Positions 1 through 11,262 are shown, counted from the stretch's first letter. The stretch: 64,000 nucleotides of DNA from Abelmoschus esculentus (GCA_035048815.1 JAUCBN010000021.1:3503501-3567500), one strand, 5' to 3'. Notes: generated by a model not told the origin, from the sequence alone. A program made the numbers and translations.

Positions 1-1832
1 TCATGGCAATAGTCTTAAACTCACCTAACCTTGTTCTCTTAGAAAAAAATAGTTTTTACCGTCGACAGATTAATATGAACTTACTTCAGAATATCCAAGA
101 ATTTCTTGAATTGATATTCTTGTTTTTACCGTCGAAGCCTTTGTGGAAAAGGTGGATGCAATCGGATATCCTCAATCTTCTCATTCGTTTGGAATTTGAG
201 AGAAAGCAATGTCAAGGCATTAGGACTTGTCACAAAATTTTTTGATTCTTCCTTTTCATTGGTTTCATCTTTGTCTCGGTTTCGGCTTCACTGGATTTTT
301 TTTCTTGCATAGATTCATCGTTAATCTTTAATCCACTTCGAGTATTGATTAACTTACAATTCTCATGGCCAATATCAGTGTTTCCAAGTAAACCACCATG
401 TGGTCTTGTATTCACATTTCGTGCAAATTGACCAAATTGCGTTTCCAGAGCTTTTAGTGTTGCCTCTTGGTTTTGCAATCGCATCTCATTCCTATTCATG
501 AAAGCTTTAGTCTTATCCATGAAAACATTAGTTTTTTATCATTATCAACCATATAAGATTCAGTACTGTCCATATAAGATTCAGTTCTCAACATAAAAGC
601 TTTAAATGTATCTTTCAAAGAACTAGACTGTGTTGTTTGTTGCGACATCTTTTGACGAAGCATATTCTGTTGAAATCCTGATACTTGTAGCTCGAACCTC
701 CTTGATTGAGAGCATTATTCAAATTGCACCAAGAAAAATTGGAGTGCTTCTTCCAGGCAGGATTATAAGTATTTGACATTGGACTATTCCGATTGTAATT
801 TCCCATGTAAAAACTTGACTCTGGATTCTGTAAACACTCAAAAGAATCATGGTCACCATTACATAAATCATAAAAGGAACTCAATACCTTGATTTCTTTT
901 GTGTTACTCGAGTGTTGCATATTCATAACCAGATTCGTTAAGGTAGCCAATTGTGAAGCAATTGAACTCGATACGTCATTTTCAGTGGTGTTATGTCTAA
1001 TTCCTCCTCGTCTTGTGTTTGGAAACTAATAATCATTCTTTGCCAAGCGATTTAAAATTTCCATTACTTTTTTTGCGAATTTGTCCAAGAATATGTCATT
1101 TGTCGAGACATCTAGCATCATCCTAGTTGGCGTGTTAAGAACATTGTAGAACATCGTCACTTGTTTCCATAATGGAAATCGATACATGAGACATTTGTGT
1201 AAAAGTCCTCTGTATCGCTTCCAAGCTTCGTACATTGTTTCGTAATCACCCTGTCGAAAAAAAGTGATTTCATTATGTAATCTATCAGTCTAACTAGTAG
1301 AGTTAAATCGAGCAAAAAAATCACAACATAATTCTGCCCAAGATCTTATAGATCCAGATGGAATACTATTTAACCACGTTTTAGCTTTATCTCGTAATGA
1401 ATAGGGGAATAATTTCAATCTCAGTATATCCTCATGGACTCCTTGGATCTTGAATAAGTTGCAAATCTCCAAGAACGACTTGAGATGTTGTCAAATGTCT
1501 TTAGTTGTCGATCTGCCAAATTGACCAATTGTATTGATCATACTAAACATTATTGGCTTTAACTCAAAATGTGTTGCTTCAATTTTGGGTGCAACAACTC
1601 CTTGATTTAATTCGTTGAGATCTTCCTCTAAGTAATCTCGAATAGAAATTCATCTCATATGAACTGGTTGTTGTCCATCTACGTCATCTCCTATTGCTAC
1701 GATATTTTGATTGCTGATACGAGGAATAGGATATGTCATTGCTGCTTGTTTTCACGTCTCCTTGTACGAAATACTTGTTCAGTTTCAGGTTCAAAAGATT
1801 GTTCTAATGTCGGTCTTTATCTGGTCATACAC
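1..1832 (-). pseudogene. Decayed Athila-like Ty3/Gypsy gag, 5' part of an element running off the window
   Basis: Reading leftward, broken frames give gag segments in the expected order. Near 1290-1472 is a capsid-type segment with LRLKLFPYSLRDKAKTWL and WAELCCDFFARF. At 1026-1235 is YEAWKRYRGLL followed by a FYNVLN segment. At 615-950 comes a YNPAWKKHSNFSW segment, and at 230-520 a LETQFGQFARNVNTRPHG segment ending near TRSGLK. These are characteristic of gag in Athila-type plant Ty3/Gypsy elements. The likely ATG near 1826 is followed by a stop within four codons, and frameshifts separate every block, so it cannot make a working Gag. It lies just inside a tRNA-Asp-type primer binding site (1941-1962) and an LTR. 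No pol domain is visible because the element continues beyond position 1. The family call is strong; the lineage call (Athila rather than Tat) is inference. Confidence 0.8.
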
Positions 1833-1940
1833 AACAACAAAACCAAGATTGGTAAATTCCTTGAATCCGAAAGAGAATTAAAAACTTAAAAGAAATAAAT
1901 TAAAATAAAATACAAGAAATTAAAAACAAAGTCTCTATTG

Positions 1941-1962
1941 CCAATCCCCTACAACGGTGCCA
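1941..1962 (-). other. Primer binding site, tRNA-Asp type
   Basis: The minus strand reads TGGCACCGTTGTAGGGGATT here. That is a mutated form of the complement of the plant tRNA-Asp 3' end, the usual primer site of Athila-like elements. It lies a few bases inside the LTR end at 1969 and directly before gag, which fixes the element orientation as minus. Confidence 0.75.
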
Positions 1963-1968
1963 AAAACT

Positions 1969-3180
1969 TGTTGCGTGATTTTAGTGCAATACAAAAGATG
2001 CAAGTGTACACGTCGCAAGTAATAGTATAGATTTAGATATCGTCTCCATAGGGATTGATGCTTCTTCTGGAATCTAATTTCTTGTACTGAAAGACACAAT
2101 TAGTTTATAGAATTGATTTAATTAAAATAAAAAAATAATTAAACAAGTAAAACGAATTGGAATATTCAATGAGATGGATTAGGCTAGGTTATCCTGAATT
2201 ATAGAATGACGTTTAAATGAATTCTTCCTTGTAAGTGGGGTGCTCGCACCAATCAATTTCTTCGACAATTGAGCTTAGTCCGATTTCCTAGCCAGTTCAT
2301 CCGAATGCTTGGGCAATTGCAACTAAGGGAATTGATCGGACAATTTAAGCGACTATCCTCAAGGCTCGGGAAAGCGTTCTTCAGTTGTCCCTGTTATCCC
2401 TAACCCAACACTCTATTAATTATACAACCTTTGACGATACATCCCTGCGTTAATCAATGGTGTAAAACAACCTTCTTGCGCTTCTATTAGTCGTTGAAAT
2501 CCTGCACTTATCCCTAAGCCGGATTAGTTCTCTCGCATTTGGATTGAACCATGTCTATTCGTTTTGTGAATCTAATTCTTTCGAATCTAGATAAATGAAT
2601 TGTTTATCGAGGTTCTCTCCCAATTCTCTCGCAAACCAAATAAGTACCAAGAATAGACAAGCCTTAATTAAGAACACTCCAAGCACTTAGATAAAATTCA
2701 AACTAAATCAAACCATAAGACAAGTAACACAAGCCAACTTTAAATTAATTCATGGCTGGAAAAAAGTATCCAACAAATAATCCTCTCATCACTCGAATAA
2801 AACAAGACAAATAAAGATGAAAAAGATGATGTCTCCTTCCTTTCTTTGTCTCAATCGCTAGATCCAGCCTCCTCTTTCCTTTGGACGGTATCTTCCCTTT
2901 TTTATAGGATCTTGCTTGATCAAATTATCTAATGAGAATTAATTTGATAAGGAAATAATTATCTCTTTAGACATTTCAAATTAATTCAGATCTTTATTTC
3001 CCATATCAAATCCAATCTTCTAAAATCTTTCCATGTCTTTTGAAATCAACTTTATCTCCTTGTGATTCCTTCCAAATTGGCATCAAATCCTATAAATAAG
3101 AAAACACACAACCACAATATCATTTTCCACGCAATTAACCGAAATATAAATTAAATACATCAACTAAATAAATTATGTAA
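1969..3180 (-). repeat. LTR of the Athila-like element (outer edge approximate)
   Basis: The LTR ends next to the primer site with CGCAACA (minus strand), i.e. TGTTGCG at 1969 on plus. Base composition is clearly richer than the AT-rich DNA beyond about 3.2 kb. A TATA-like CTATAAAAAAG lies on the minus strand near 2897-2908, as expected for the LTR promoter. No second LTR is in the window, so the outer terminus is only estimated. Confidence 0.6.
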
Positions 3181-4063
3181 ATATGCATGAATGACTAATT
3201 ATGCAATTAATATTATTAATACTTTTAAATATTTATCAATATTTTTATTTATACGATAAAAATATGTATTATTTTATTTTAAATTATATTATGAAATTTA
3301 TTTTAAATTTTAAAGAATAATTTTTAATTTTACAAATAATGCAAAATAATAGTAAAATATATAAATATAATATTTTTAGTTAATTATTAATATATTTGAT
3401 TTAATAGCGAATGTGATTATTATTACATAAGTTTATAAATTTATTTTTTATTATATTTTTAAATATAAAAATATAATAAATCTAAATATAGAAATATATA
3501 ATATTATATTATAACATTATAAACTTATAAATATATTCAATTATTTGTTTAAGTATTTTATAAAAAAATATAAATTTAAAAATAATAAAAAATATATTTT
3601 AAATTTTTTAAGTAAATATTTTTCTTTAATATTATAAAAGTTTATTTAGTTAAAAAGAAAATATATATATTACAAAGATAATTTTATAAAACATATATTA
3701 TAGTAATCATATAATCCATCAACCAAATACTATAATTTTACATTCATATCAAATAAACTAAATAAAATAATATAACATTCTCAGTAATAATATAAGTAAT
3801 AAATAATTCTAAAAATTCTATTTTCAGAGATAATATTATATTTCATGAATCAAACCCACCTTAGGGTAATTAGCTACACTGCATTTTACAGTGTTTGAAT
3901 CAAGCTTGAAAGGCTGTTGAATTCAAACTAGCTACTAAACCCACTACCTATCACATGCATAATAATTCAATTTTTTTAGGGCATTGAGCTAAACTACATT
4001 TTGTAATGTTTGAATTACTTTCCTCATATCCTCATTTTTTTTTTAATTTTTTACGCCTATAAG
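3181..4063. other. AT-rich intergenic DNA, no gene seen
   Basis: Almost pure A/T runs without a credible reading frame. Around 3870-4015 a phrase of the type 'agctacactgcattttacagtgtttgaat' (shortened here: TACACTGCATTTTACAGTG) occurs twice in diverged form, perhaps an old small duplication. Confidence 0.5.
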
Positions 4064-4633
4064 TAGGGGTGAGCGTTTTAACGAGTTGAGTTAAAAAAAT
4101 TTAAGTTATTCGAGTTGAGTCATTATACTTTGTAATTTGAATTGTTTGATTTTTTTTGATTTATGTCGATTTTAGGGAGTTCGAGTTGATTCGATTTTTT
4201 GATTTTATGTATAAATTTTAATTATACTATTTATAATACTATATTAGTTTGATTATAATTTAAACGATTTTCTCTTTATATTTACATACATATTTTTTCG
4301 TATTATTTTTTACATGTGTAAAAAATATTTTAAATTATTATTTTCAAGAATCAAATATTTTTTACATACAAATTAAAATTTTATTAAATAAATTAAAAAA
4401 TGAATCTAGAACTTGACCAAATTATAAAAAAAAAAAATACTGAAAATAAAACTACATGAGTTAAATGTGCAATTAACCTTTATAATTACTAAAAATTTTG
4501 AGTTATTCGAGTTATTTGATTTTCATTTTACAACTTGAACTTAATTTAAAATTTTTTCAAGTCGATAGAGTTTATAAAATTTCGAGTCAAGAAATTTATT
4601 TTTTTCGAGTCGAATCGAGTTTTGCTCACCCTA
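4064..4633. mobile_element. hAT-type MITE, CGAGTTGAG family, copy 1
   Basis: The left end reads TAGGGGTGAGCGTTTTAACG. The right end is the inverted GCTCACCCTA. Both ends carry subterminal CGAGTTGAGT / GAGTCGAATCGAG motifs, and the centre is AT-rich and non-coding. TIRs of the TAGGGGTG type are typical of non-autonomous hAT elements. An 8-bp target duplication is not recognisable at this copy (CCTATAAG left, CTGACCAT right). A related copy lies at 28237-28758. Confidence 0.7.
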
Positions 4634-5029
4634 CTGACCATGAGTTGTGATTTCTTTTCATAGGTCTTCATTTTTTTTATTTTTATTTTTTTGTCACGAG
4701 GTTGGATTGCTTTCTTGTAGATTTTTATTATTTTTTATTTTTCTATGAAATCTGATTGCTTTCATATCGACCTTAAAAATTTTATTATTCAAAATATTAT
4801 AGATACTTAAATAATTTAGCCGATACAACACTTTTTGAAATAAAAATAAACACAATATCCCACCAATTGCCTGATAACAGAATACCTAATTCTTTTCTTC
4901 CAAATTAAAATTAATTATCACGTTATATCTTCATTTTAATGGGTATATTACAATTTAGCTGAAATAGAAGTGATAAATATAATAAAAATGTTACGTGATA
5001 TTAAATATATTGAGATATATTATAATATT
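4634..5029. other. Intergenic, nothing recognised
   Basis: T-rich and A-rich DNA without a supported gene or repeat boundary. Confidence 0.4.
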
Positions 5030-5325
5030 TTCGGTCCGGATATTATATTTGAGTCCAAACCCAAAATTATTAATATAAAATCTTACGTTCAAAAGCAAAA
5101 AAACATAAATAATTAATAAAAAACAAGTCATTTCTTTTGAAAGTGATATAAAATTCAAGTATTTTAAATTAATATAGTTGAAGCTCTAAATAAGACAATT
5201 ATTAAAATCATTTGATTTAAACAATAAATATCAAAATAAGAGTTACAAATTATATATAGGGATCCTACGAAATACATAGCCCAATACATCTAGTAATTGT
5301 ACTCAACATTAAGTCACATATGTAG
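5030..5325. repeat. Diverged LTR fragment related to the split LTR at 13174-25419
   Basis: Two stretches match the old LTR in the same order. A segment near 5035-5070 with CGGATATTATATTTGAGTCC resembles 13191-13217. A segment near 5250-5320 (CCTACGAAATACATAGCCCA) resembles 20581-20610. Spacing and order suggest a fragment of the same family without the inserted chromovirus. The comparison was made by eye. Confidence 0.55.
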
Positions 5326-5722
5326 AAATATATATATCTTGTATGATTAGAGAAAATCTTTTAAATTAGAATTAAATTATATTATAACATGATAAATAAT
5401 TAAAATTAAATAATAATTTAATTATTTTAATTAAATTTATAACTAAATTAAATTTAATTTTAATGTGTTACTGATTAAGCATGGTTCTTTCTTTACATGT
5501 ATGCATTTGCTTAGTTTATACACTACTTTATGTTAACAAATTCATTAATTATAACAATACCTTAATTAAGATCCTTTTAAATAATTTATTTATTTATTCA
5601 ATAAAATTGACACATAGGCTAGATACTTTAAAATAGTTTTCTTTGATTATAAATAATAAACTATGATCTTTAATAAGAGTATTCATTTGTAAATGAAAGC
5701 CACTGGTATTAGATTATATATT
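5326..5722. other. AT-rich intergenic DNA
   Basis: No reading frame, repeat boundary or RNA gene recognised. Confidence 0.4.
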
Positions 5723-6670
5723 TTCATAAAGATAAATTTAACTCTTAATATTTATAACTTTTATTATTTTGATCCTCGTTTTTTATTTGAGATAAATTTA
5801 GCTCTTAACCTAAATCTTTTTGATAAATATCTCATTTTTTAACTATAACGATAACGACACCGTTAAAATTTTAATAATAATGACATATAGTAAATATGTG
5901 ATAATAAATTTTAAATGATATGACATGTAACCTGTCAAATACATATATATGAAATATAATTTTATTCCAATATAAAATATAAAATAATTAAAATTTAAAT
6001 AAAATATTAAAACTTAATTAAATCTAAAATATTTTGGCTATTAAACCTTTAATAAATTTACGACTCTTTTTTTCATAATTTTGGTTTTTTTTAAATTTAA
6101 TTAAAACTCAAAACCTAAAACCTCAAATTTACTACTTTTAAATATAAATTTAAATTTTAAATTATAAATCAAAACCCTAAACTTTTAATTTAGATTAAAC
6201 ACTGAAATACATAAATTCTAAACTAAAATAATAAAAACCCAATTGATTAGTATTAAAATCTCTTACCTTTGATTTGTCGATAAAAATCTTTACAAAATTC
6301 TTCCTGACTGTGTTCATAATTTTTAGATGGGATTTTGATTTATTGTAATTAGGGTTAAGAATTTTTAGTATATTTTTATTTTAGATTTAATTAATTTTTA
6401 ATATATTATTTGAATTTTAATTGTTTTATATCTTCTATTAGAATAAAATTATATTCCACGTGTATGTATTTGATAGCTTATATTTCATGTCATTAAAATA
6501 TATTATCATATGTTACCATCGTTAAAATTTTAACGGTATAGTCATTATGTTAATTAAAAAATGAGATATTTGTCAAAAAGATATAGGTTAATAGTTAAAT
6601 TTATCTAAAAAAAATGAGAGCTAAAATAATAAAAATTCTAAACGTTAAAAGTTAAAATTATCTTTATGCC
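5723..6670. mobile_element. Long-TIR Mutator-type MITE, older copy
   Basis: The ends are inverted over roughly 150-200 bp: CATAAAGATAAATTTAACTC at the left, and its counterpart ending TTATCTTTATGCC at the right. Both contain an AAATTTAGCTCTTAAC / CTCATTTTTTAAC text. The 9-bp flanks TTATATATT and TTATTTTTT agree at 7 of 9 positions, as expected for an old Mutator-type insertion. It is clearly related to the element at 53813-54710, whose 9-bp duplication is perfect. There is no transposase frame, so it is non-autonomous. Confidence 0.75.
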
Positions 6671-8096
6671 TTATTTTTTTTTAAAAAAATAAACTTTAAG
6701 TTTAATTATAATATAACACATATCAACCAAAATTACGTTAGAAAATATGAATGAATAAATAAGTGTCAATTTTACAATATTGTGGGGTGCTAATTCTACA
6801 CATAATTTACCCCAAACTCTGAGAATTTGTAATTGTAATTTATTTTATATTTCTAGTCTATTTATTAACGTGAAACAGGTTTAAATGGGGCAAAACTGAA
6901 ATTATTATAAAAATTATAAAAAAAATTAATATTAATTTTTCAGTATGTATCAAATTTTTTATAAAAAATATAATAATTTCAATATATACCGAATTTTTTA
7001 TAAATTAAATTTTTTAAAAGTATAAAAATTTTGGTACATTCCAGATTGTTTATAAAAAATATTAAAATTTTAATATATACCAAAAAATCGATACTAAAAT
7101 TTTTATAATTTTTTTAATAATTTTGTTTTTCCCTCGTTTTAATCTTCTCTCATTAGAAAATTAAAAACAACAACTAAACTGTAATAAAATTAAAAGAAAT
7201 AAAATTTTATTTCCCATCTATAAGGATAACGTGTTATTATTACATTGGTCCATTTTTTTATCATCGTTATTGAGTTGTCTTTTTCATCATTTTGTGAAAC
7301 ATGATGAACATGTTTTTGTGACATAAAATAATATTATTTCTCTGTACGATGCTTGCTCATCCTAACGAATGGTCTATAATAAAAGGGAATTAATTTACTT
7401 TAAAAAAATTTAAATTTAATTATTTTATCAATAAGTTATCTATACATTATTAAATGATTAAAAATATGTATGAATAAATTTTATCTTATAATATTTTTAT
7501 CAATAAAATATTACTATTACTCTTAATAATTTATTATATATAAATATTTTTAAAAATAATAAATATTATTAATTATATAAATTTTTACCAATAAAATAAC
7601 CTTTAAATGTGTGTTTTGTCAATTTATTGCATGGAAAGTTGGTTGGTCTAGGGGTTGGAGCTTTAATGTCCTTGTTGTTTGCTTGCATCTGGTCCTAAGA
7701 AATTCTTACCTTCATTATTTTTTTTTTGGACCGATGAGATAAAAATATGTATCATTATTTTATTGATGATATATTAAAATATATATCAATTTTAATTTTA
7801 ATAGCTTTGTATTTTGATATATATATATATATATTTTCAAATTTTACATTCGATATATAATATTATAGTACATATTAAACATAATTGAAAGATACAATTT
7901 AAACTTTAATTAAAAAATTAAATCGAATTTATAAAATTATGATTAGAATTAAAACGATTTTTTTCGCCGATTGTATGGTTGTGATTGTGGGATGTGAGAT
8001 TATTTTTCCTTTTATTAAGTTGACATGTCAAGGTAATGTTTGATTATTTATTGGTTAAAATTGCGGTCAGAACAAAACTATGTAAGGATATCACAG
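6671..8096. other. AT-rich intergenic DNA with local degenerate repeats
   Basis: Around 6890-7110 a phrase of the type TTTATAAAAAATAT followed by TTTCAATATATACC recurs about four times in diverged form. A segment at 7296-7342 resembles 9258-9303 in the promoter of the RNase gene. No gene is supported. Confidence 0.4.
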
Positions 8097-8298
8097 ATTA
8101 TTAAGTGAATCATGTTCATCACGTCATCTATGGTCCAAACAATTAGGACTGTTAATCTTTAAATAATCACCTAATAACTACTCACCCATTAAGTACATGT
8201 AGAAAAGAGGTGATGATTTACTTGGAAAAAAATTAAGATCAACGGTCCTGATTGCTTGAGACCATGAATAACGTGGTGAACATGGTTTACCTAATAAT
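8097..8298. repeat. Foldback (hairpin) element
   Basis: The arm at 8097-8160 is the imperfect reverse complement of 8233-8298. For example CATGTTCATCACGTCATC pairs with the complement of AACGTGGTGAACATG, and GACTGTTAATC with GATCAACGGTCC. Arms are about 65 bp and the spacer about 70 bp, so an RNA copy would form a long hairpin. It is probably a small MITE; a hairpin RNA precursor is only a possibility. Confidence 0.65.
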
Positions 8299-9329
8299 TT
8301 TTCATAAAGATAGGAAGAAAAATCCTTTTTTTAAATATTTATATTTTATTTCTCAAAAGGCAAAATTTGATTTCTCCTTTAGTTATTAATTTATTATAAT
8401 TTTTTAAAAAGATATATGTAATTTAAAATAAATATTATTATTTTATGAAAAATTTAATTTTCATAAAAATATAAATTTAAAGCTTTGAAGAAAAAACTAA
8501 TTATAATAAAATATATTTTAAAAATTTTCTCAAAATATATATTTTTTTATCGTATATTATGTTAAAATTATATATTAGTCTCAAAATTTTAGTTTGGTCA
8601 CTTTAAGTTTTTATATTTTTAAATTTTAAAATTCTGATTTAACATGAATGATAGGTTATAAATATGCTAAGTAAATATTTTTAGCCAATTTATTATACAC
8701 TTTAAGTTTCTATACTTTTTAAATTTATTATACACTTTTGCTTATCCTATTGATCTCTCTATTTTGAATCCTTAAACTAAATTTTGATGACATCGCAATT
8801 GAGTTATGGTAATAATCGTGTGTCATATTATTGAATTATGCGTTTTAATGTTGTTGATTGTTTTTGGATTTTGCATTTCATGATTAAACTTTTATGCGTT
8901 TATATCTATTTTGTTTTGAGCGTTCTAAGTTAGGATTTTAACCTTTTCTTTGTACAATCATATTTTTAATCTAAAAATATTAAATTTTGTGATTTTAAGA
9001 ATATATTGAATAATTTTTTTATTATAATTACAAACTTTTATTTTATTTTTGAAATTCTCCGCTTTTAATAAAACTAAAAGTGCTCGTATTCAAAGAGTAA
9101 GATTATTTTTCCATAATTATGGAGTTCTCTTTTTCATAATTATAAACATTATGAACACATTTTTTTAAAAAAAAAATCAAAATTGGTGTGCGTATTTAAA
9201 GAGAGAATTTTGGTAAGATTATTACTACATATAATTATCTACTTTTCTTTTCTATCTTGTGAAACAGAATGAACATGTTTTTTTAACAAAAAATAATATT
9301 TACACACTAGGAGACAAATTCAGAATTGC
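8299..9329. other. Upstream region of the RNase T2-like gene
   Basis: AT-rich, with no gene supported. It should contain the promoter of the gene starting at 9380. The TGTGAAACAGAATGAACATG text at 9258-9303 echoes one at 7296-7342. Confidence 0.4.
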
Positions 9330-9337
9330 TATAAAAG
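9330..9337 (+). promoter_or_regulatory. TATA box of the RNase T2-like gene
   Basis: TATAAAAG lies 43 bp before the chosen ATG at 9380, which implies a very short leader. An out-of-frame ATG at 9354 would probably lie upstream of the transcript start. Confidence 0.7.
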
Positions 9338-9379
9338 CCTTGTCCCTTGCAGAATGCAAGAAGAAGTAAGCCTTAGAAA

Positions 9380-10940
9380 ATGCATGCATGGCAAGCATTA
9401 TTGGTAGCTGCTGCATTCTTAGCAACCGTAGGCTCAGTAGTTTCTGTCCAACCTTCTAAGACATACTCACTTGCTCTACAATGGCCGCCTTCTGTCTGTG
9501 ATCCAGAACCATGGGGAAAACAGTGCCTTAACAGCCTACCCGAAAGGTTTACCATACATGGTTTACGGACACAACGTAGCAATGGCGGACTGCTGTATCC
9601 CTCCGATGCCGAGTGCAACAACAATCATATTCCGGCAAAAGAACTTCATGTGAGAAAATTTTGATTTTAACTTTTAATTAATGTATGATATCATGTATTG
9701 CATGCATGTTCTTGTGCTAACTGGTTTATTTGTTGTTATTGAACTCTTAGATCTTATTGGAGAAGGAATCCTTCTACGATAACTTAAAGGAGTTTTGGCC
9801 AAACCCTTTTGAGAGCCCAATTTATTCGTCATTTTGGTCATCTCAATGGGACCGACATGGGATCTGTTCGGATTTTCAAAATGATCCTGTGGGGTATTTC
9901 AAAACTGGTTTAAATCTCTTCACAGACCGATTCAGACATTTAAGAGAAGGTGATTTGCTTATTCACACATTTCTTGTTACAAGCTGAACACAAAACTAAA
10001 AGTAAAATTAAACTGGAGTTCAATCATATAAACTCAACACAAAACTGACCAAACTGAAAACAACGAAGGAGACACTTAGTCATTATGTTTTGGTTTACTA
10101 TATGAGATTAATGACGAGAGGTTTGCTTTTTCCCTCCGACCAGATGTGGGAATTGAAGTTGGAGAAACTTATACATTAGACCAAGTACATACAAAACTGA
10201 AGGAGACATATGGAGTACATCCTCAAGTTGAATGCAACAAAAGGAATCAGCTGAGGGAGATTCGTTTCTGTTATAGAAAGGTAAGCAGAGATGAACAAGT
10301 TGACATTGTAGACTGCCCCGAATTATCGGATGCAGAATATTTATGTGATGAAAATGAAGTTCACCTGCCTCATGCTCAACCCGATGATGAACCGGAACTA
10401 GAACCTGAGCCCGAACCAGAATCAGAACCAGAGCCTGAACCTGAGCCAAAACCAGAACCAGAGCCTGAACCCGAGCCAGAACCAGAGCCTGAGCCAGAAC
10501 CAGAGCCTGAACCTGAACCTGAGCCTGAACCAGAACCCGAGCCTGAGCCAGAACCCGAACCCGAGCCTGAGCCCGAACCCGAGCCAGAACCAGAGCCTGA
10601 GCCAGAACCCGAGCCAGAACCAGAACCCGAACCCGAACCCGAACCTGAACCAGAACCTGAGCCTGAACCTAGTCCATCTCTGCCTCCACCACGTCGACCC
10701 CCTCCGCCTCCTCCACGTCGTCCTCCACCGCCGCCTCCCCGTCGTCCCCCTCCGCCTCCTCCACGTCGTCCGCCGCCGCCGCCACCTCGTCGCCCCCCTC
10801 CTCCTCCTCCACGTCGTCCGCCGCCTCCGCCACCTCGTCGCCCCCCTCCTCCGCCTCCTCGTCGTCCCCCTCCTCCCCGTCGTCCTCCACCTCCTCGCCG
10901 TCCTCCACGAGCATTGTACAAGTCGTATTCAGAAATATAA
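9380..10940 (+). CDS. RNase T2 / S-RNase-like protein with Glu-Pro and Pro-Arg repeat tail
   Basis: Exons 9380-9649, 9751-9949 and 10144-10940 join in frame across GT-AG introns to give 421 aa. Residues 1 to about 23 look like a signal peptide, so the protein is probably secreted or vacuolar. LALQWPPSVC (31-40) fits the N-terminal T2 signature. FTIHGL (57-62) is active-site segment CAS I with His60, but the usual following Trp is Arg63. FWSSQWDRHGIC (118-129) is CAS II with His126, but the usual Glu is Gln122 and the usual Lys is Arg125. T2 enzymes cut single-stranded RNA through a cyclic phosphate; the substitutions make full activity doubtful. After a complete T2 domain (to about 238), residues 239-331 are almost pure Glu-Pro. 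About 332-412 are Pro blocks with Arg-Arg, ending in ALYKSYSEI. Ordinary T2 proteins are near 230 aa, so the tail nearly doubles the length. The TATA box and short leader support the start. Domain call firm; role unknown. Confidence 0.87.
10389..10668 (+). repeat. In-frame Glu-Pro hexanucleotide repeat (about 45 units)
   Basis: The repeat is (GAR CCN)n coding for Glu-Pro, with GAA and GAG and CCT, CCA and CCC mixed irregularly. Rare interruptions are Leu, Ser and Lys near its start. The dipeptide is constant while the third codon positions wander, which argues for long retention of the peptide rather than a fresh slippage expansion. Confidence 0.95.
10680..10912 (+). repeat. In-frame Pro-rich/Arg-Arg repeat (about 10 units)
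   Basis: Units of about 24 bp encode RRPPPPPP; the last units are shortened to RRPPPP. The block is strongly basic and follows directly after the acidic Glu-Pro block. The regular antisense open frame over this block is a by-product of the repeat. Confidence 0.95.
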
Positions 10941-11262
10941 TTTTAGTTCGTCCTCCTCGTCGATCCCCTTCCCCTACCAGTCCTCCTCCTCCTCCCTATC
11001 GTTCTCCACGGGCATTGTACAAGGAGCATTCAAATATATAATTTTAGTTGCAAGTATGCAATGTCCTGGTAGTTTGATGTGTTGTGTCCCTATGTTTGTT
11101 TATGTCTTGTTTTTAGTTTTACTGTATTTTTCTTTTAAATGTAATGGGATCTCGTTGAAATCTCTTACCATGATGATGAGAGAAAATGTACCTATTGTGT
11201 CACTTTCTTTGTTGTACCCTACTGCTTGCAGTAGCTCTTCTATTATAATAAAACCTATTCAT
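10941..11262 (+). repeat. 3'UTR of the RNase gene, with a duplicated copy of the coding end
   Basis: The text from CCACGAGCATTGTACAAG through AATATAATTTTAGTT near 10900-10949 recurs with changes at about 11006-11050. It is preceded by another Pro/Arg-like stretch (10950-11005). The unit is about 106 bp. An AATAAA polyadenylation signal follows at about 11247. The copy lies after the stop codon TAA 10938-10940. Confidence 0.75.

Noticed and set aside
3..245. 80-aa plus-strand frame at the window start
   Set aside because: Antisense to the gag remnant; no domain.
10376..10921. Long antisense open frames over the RNase tail (Gly-Ser and Gly-Arg repeats)
   Set aside because: They are the complement of the sense Glu-Pro and Pro-Arg repeats; the sense frame joins a T2 domain.
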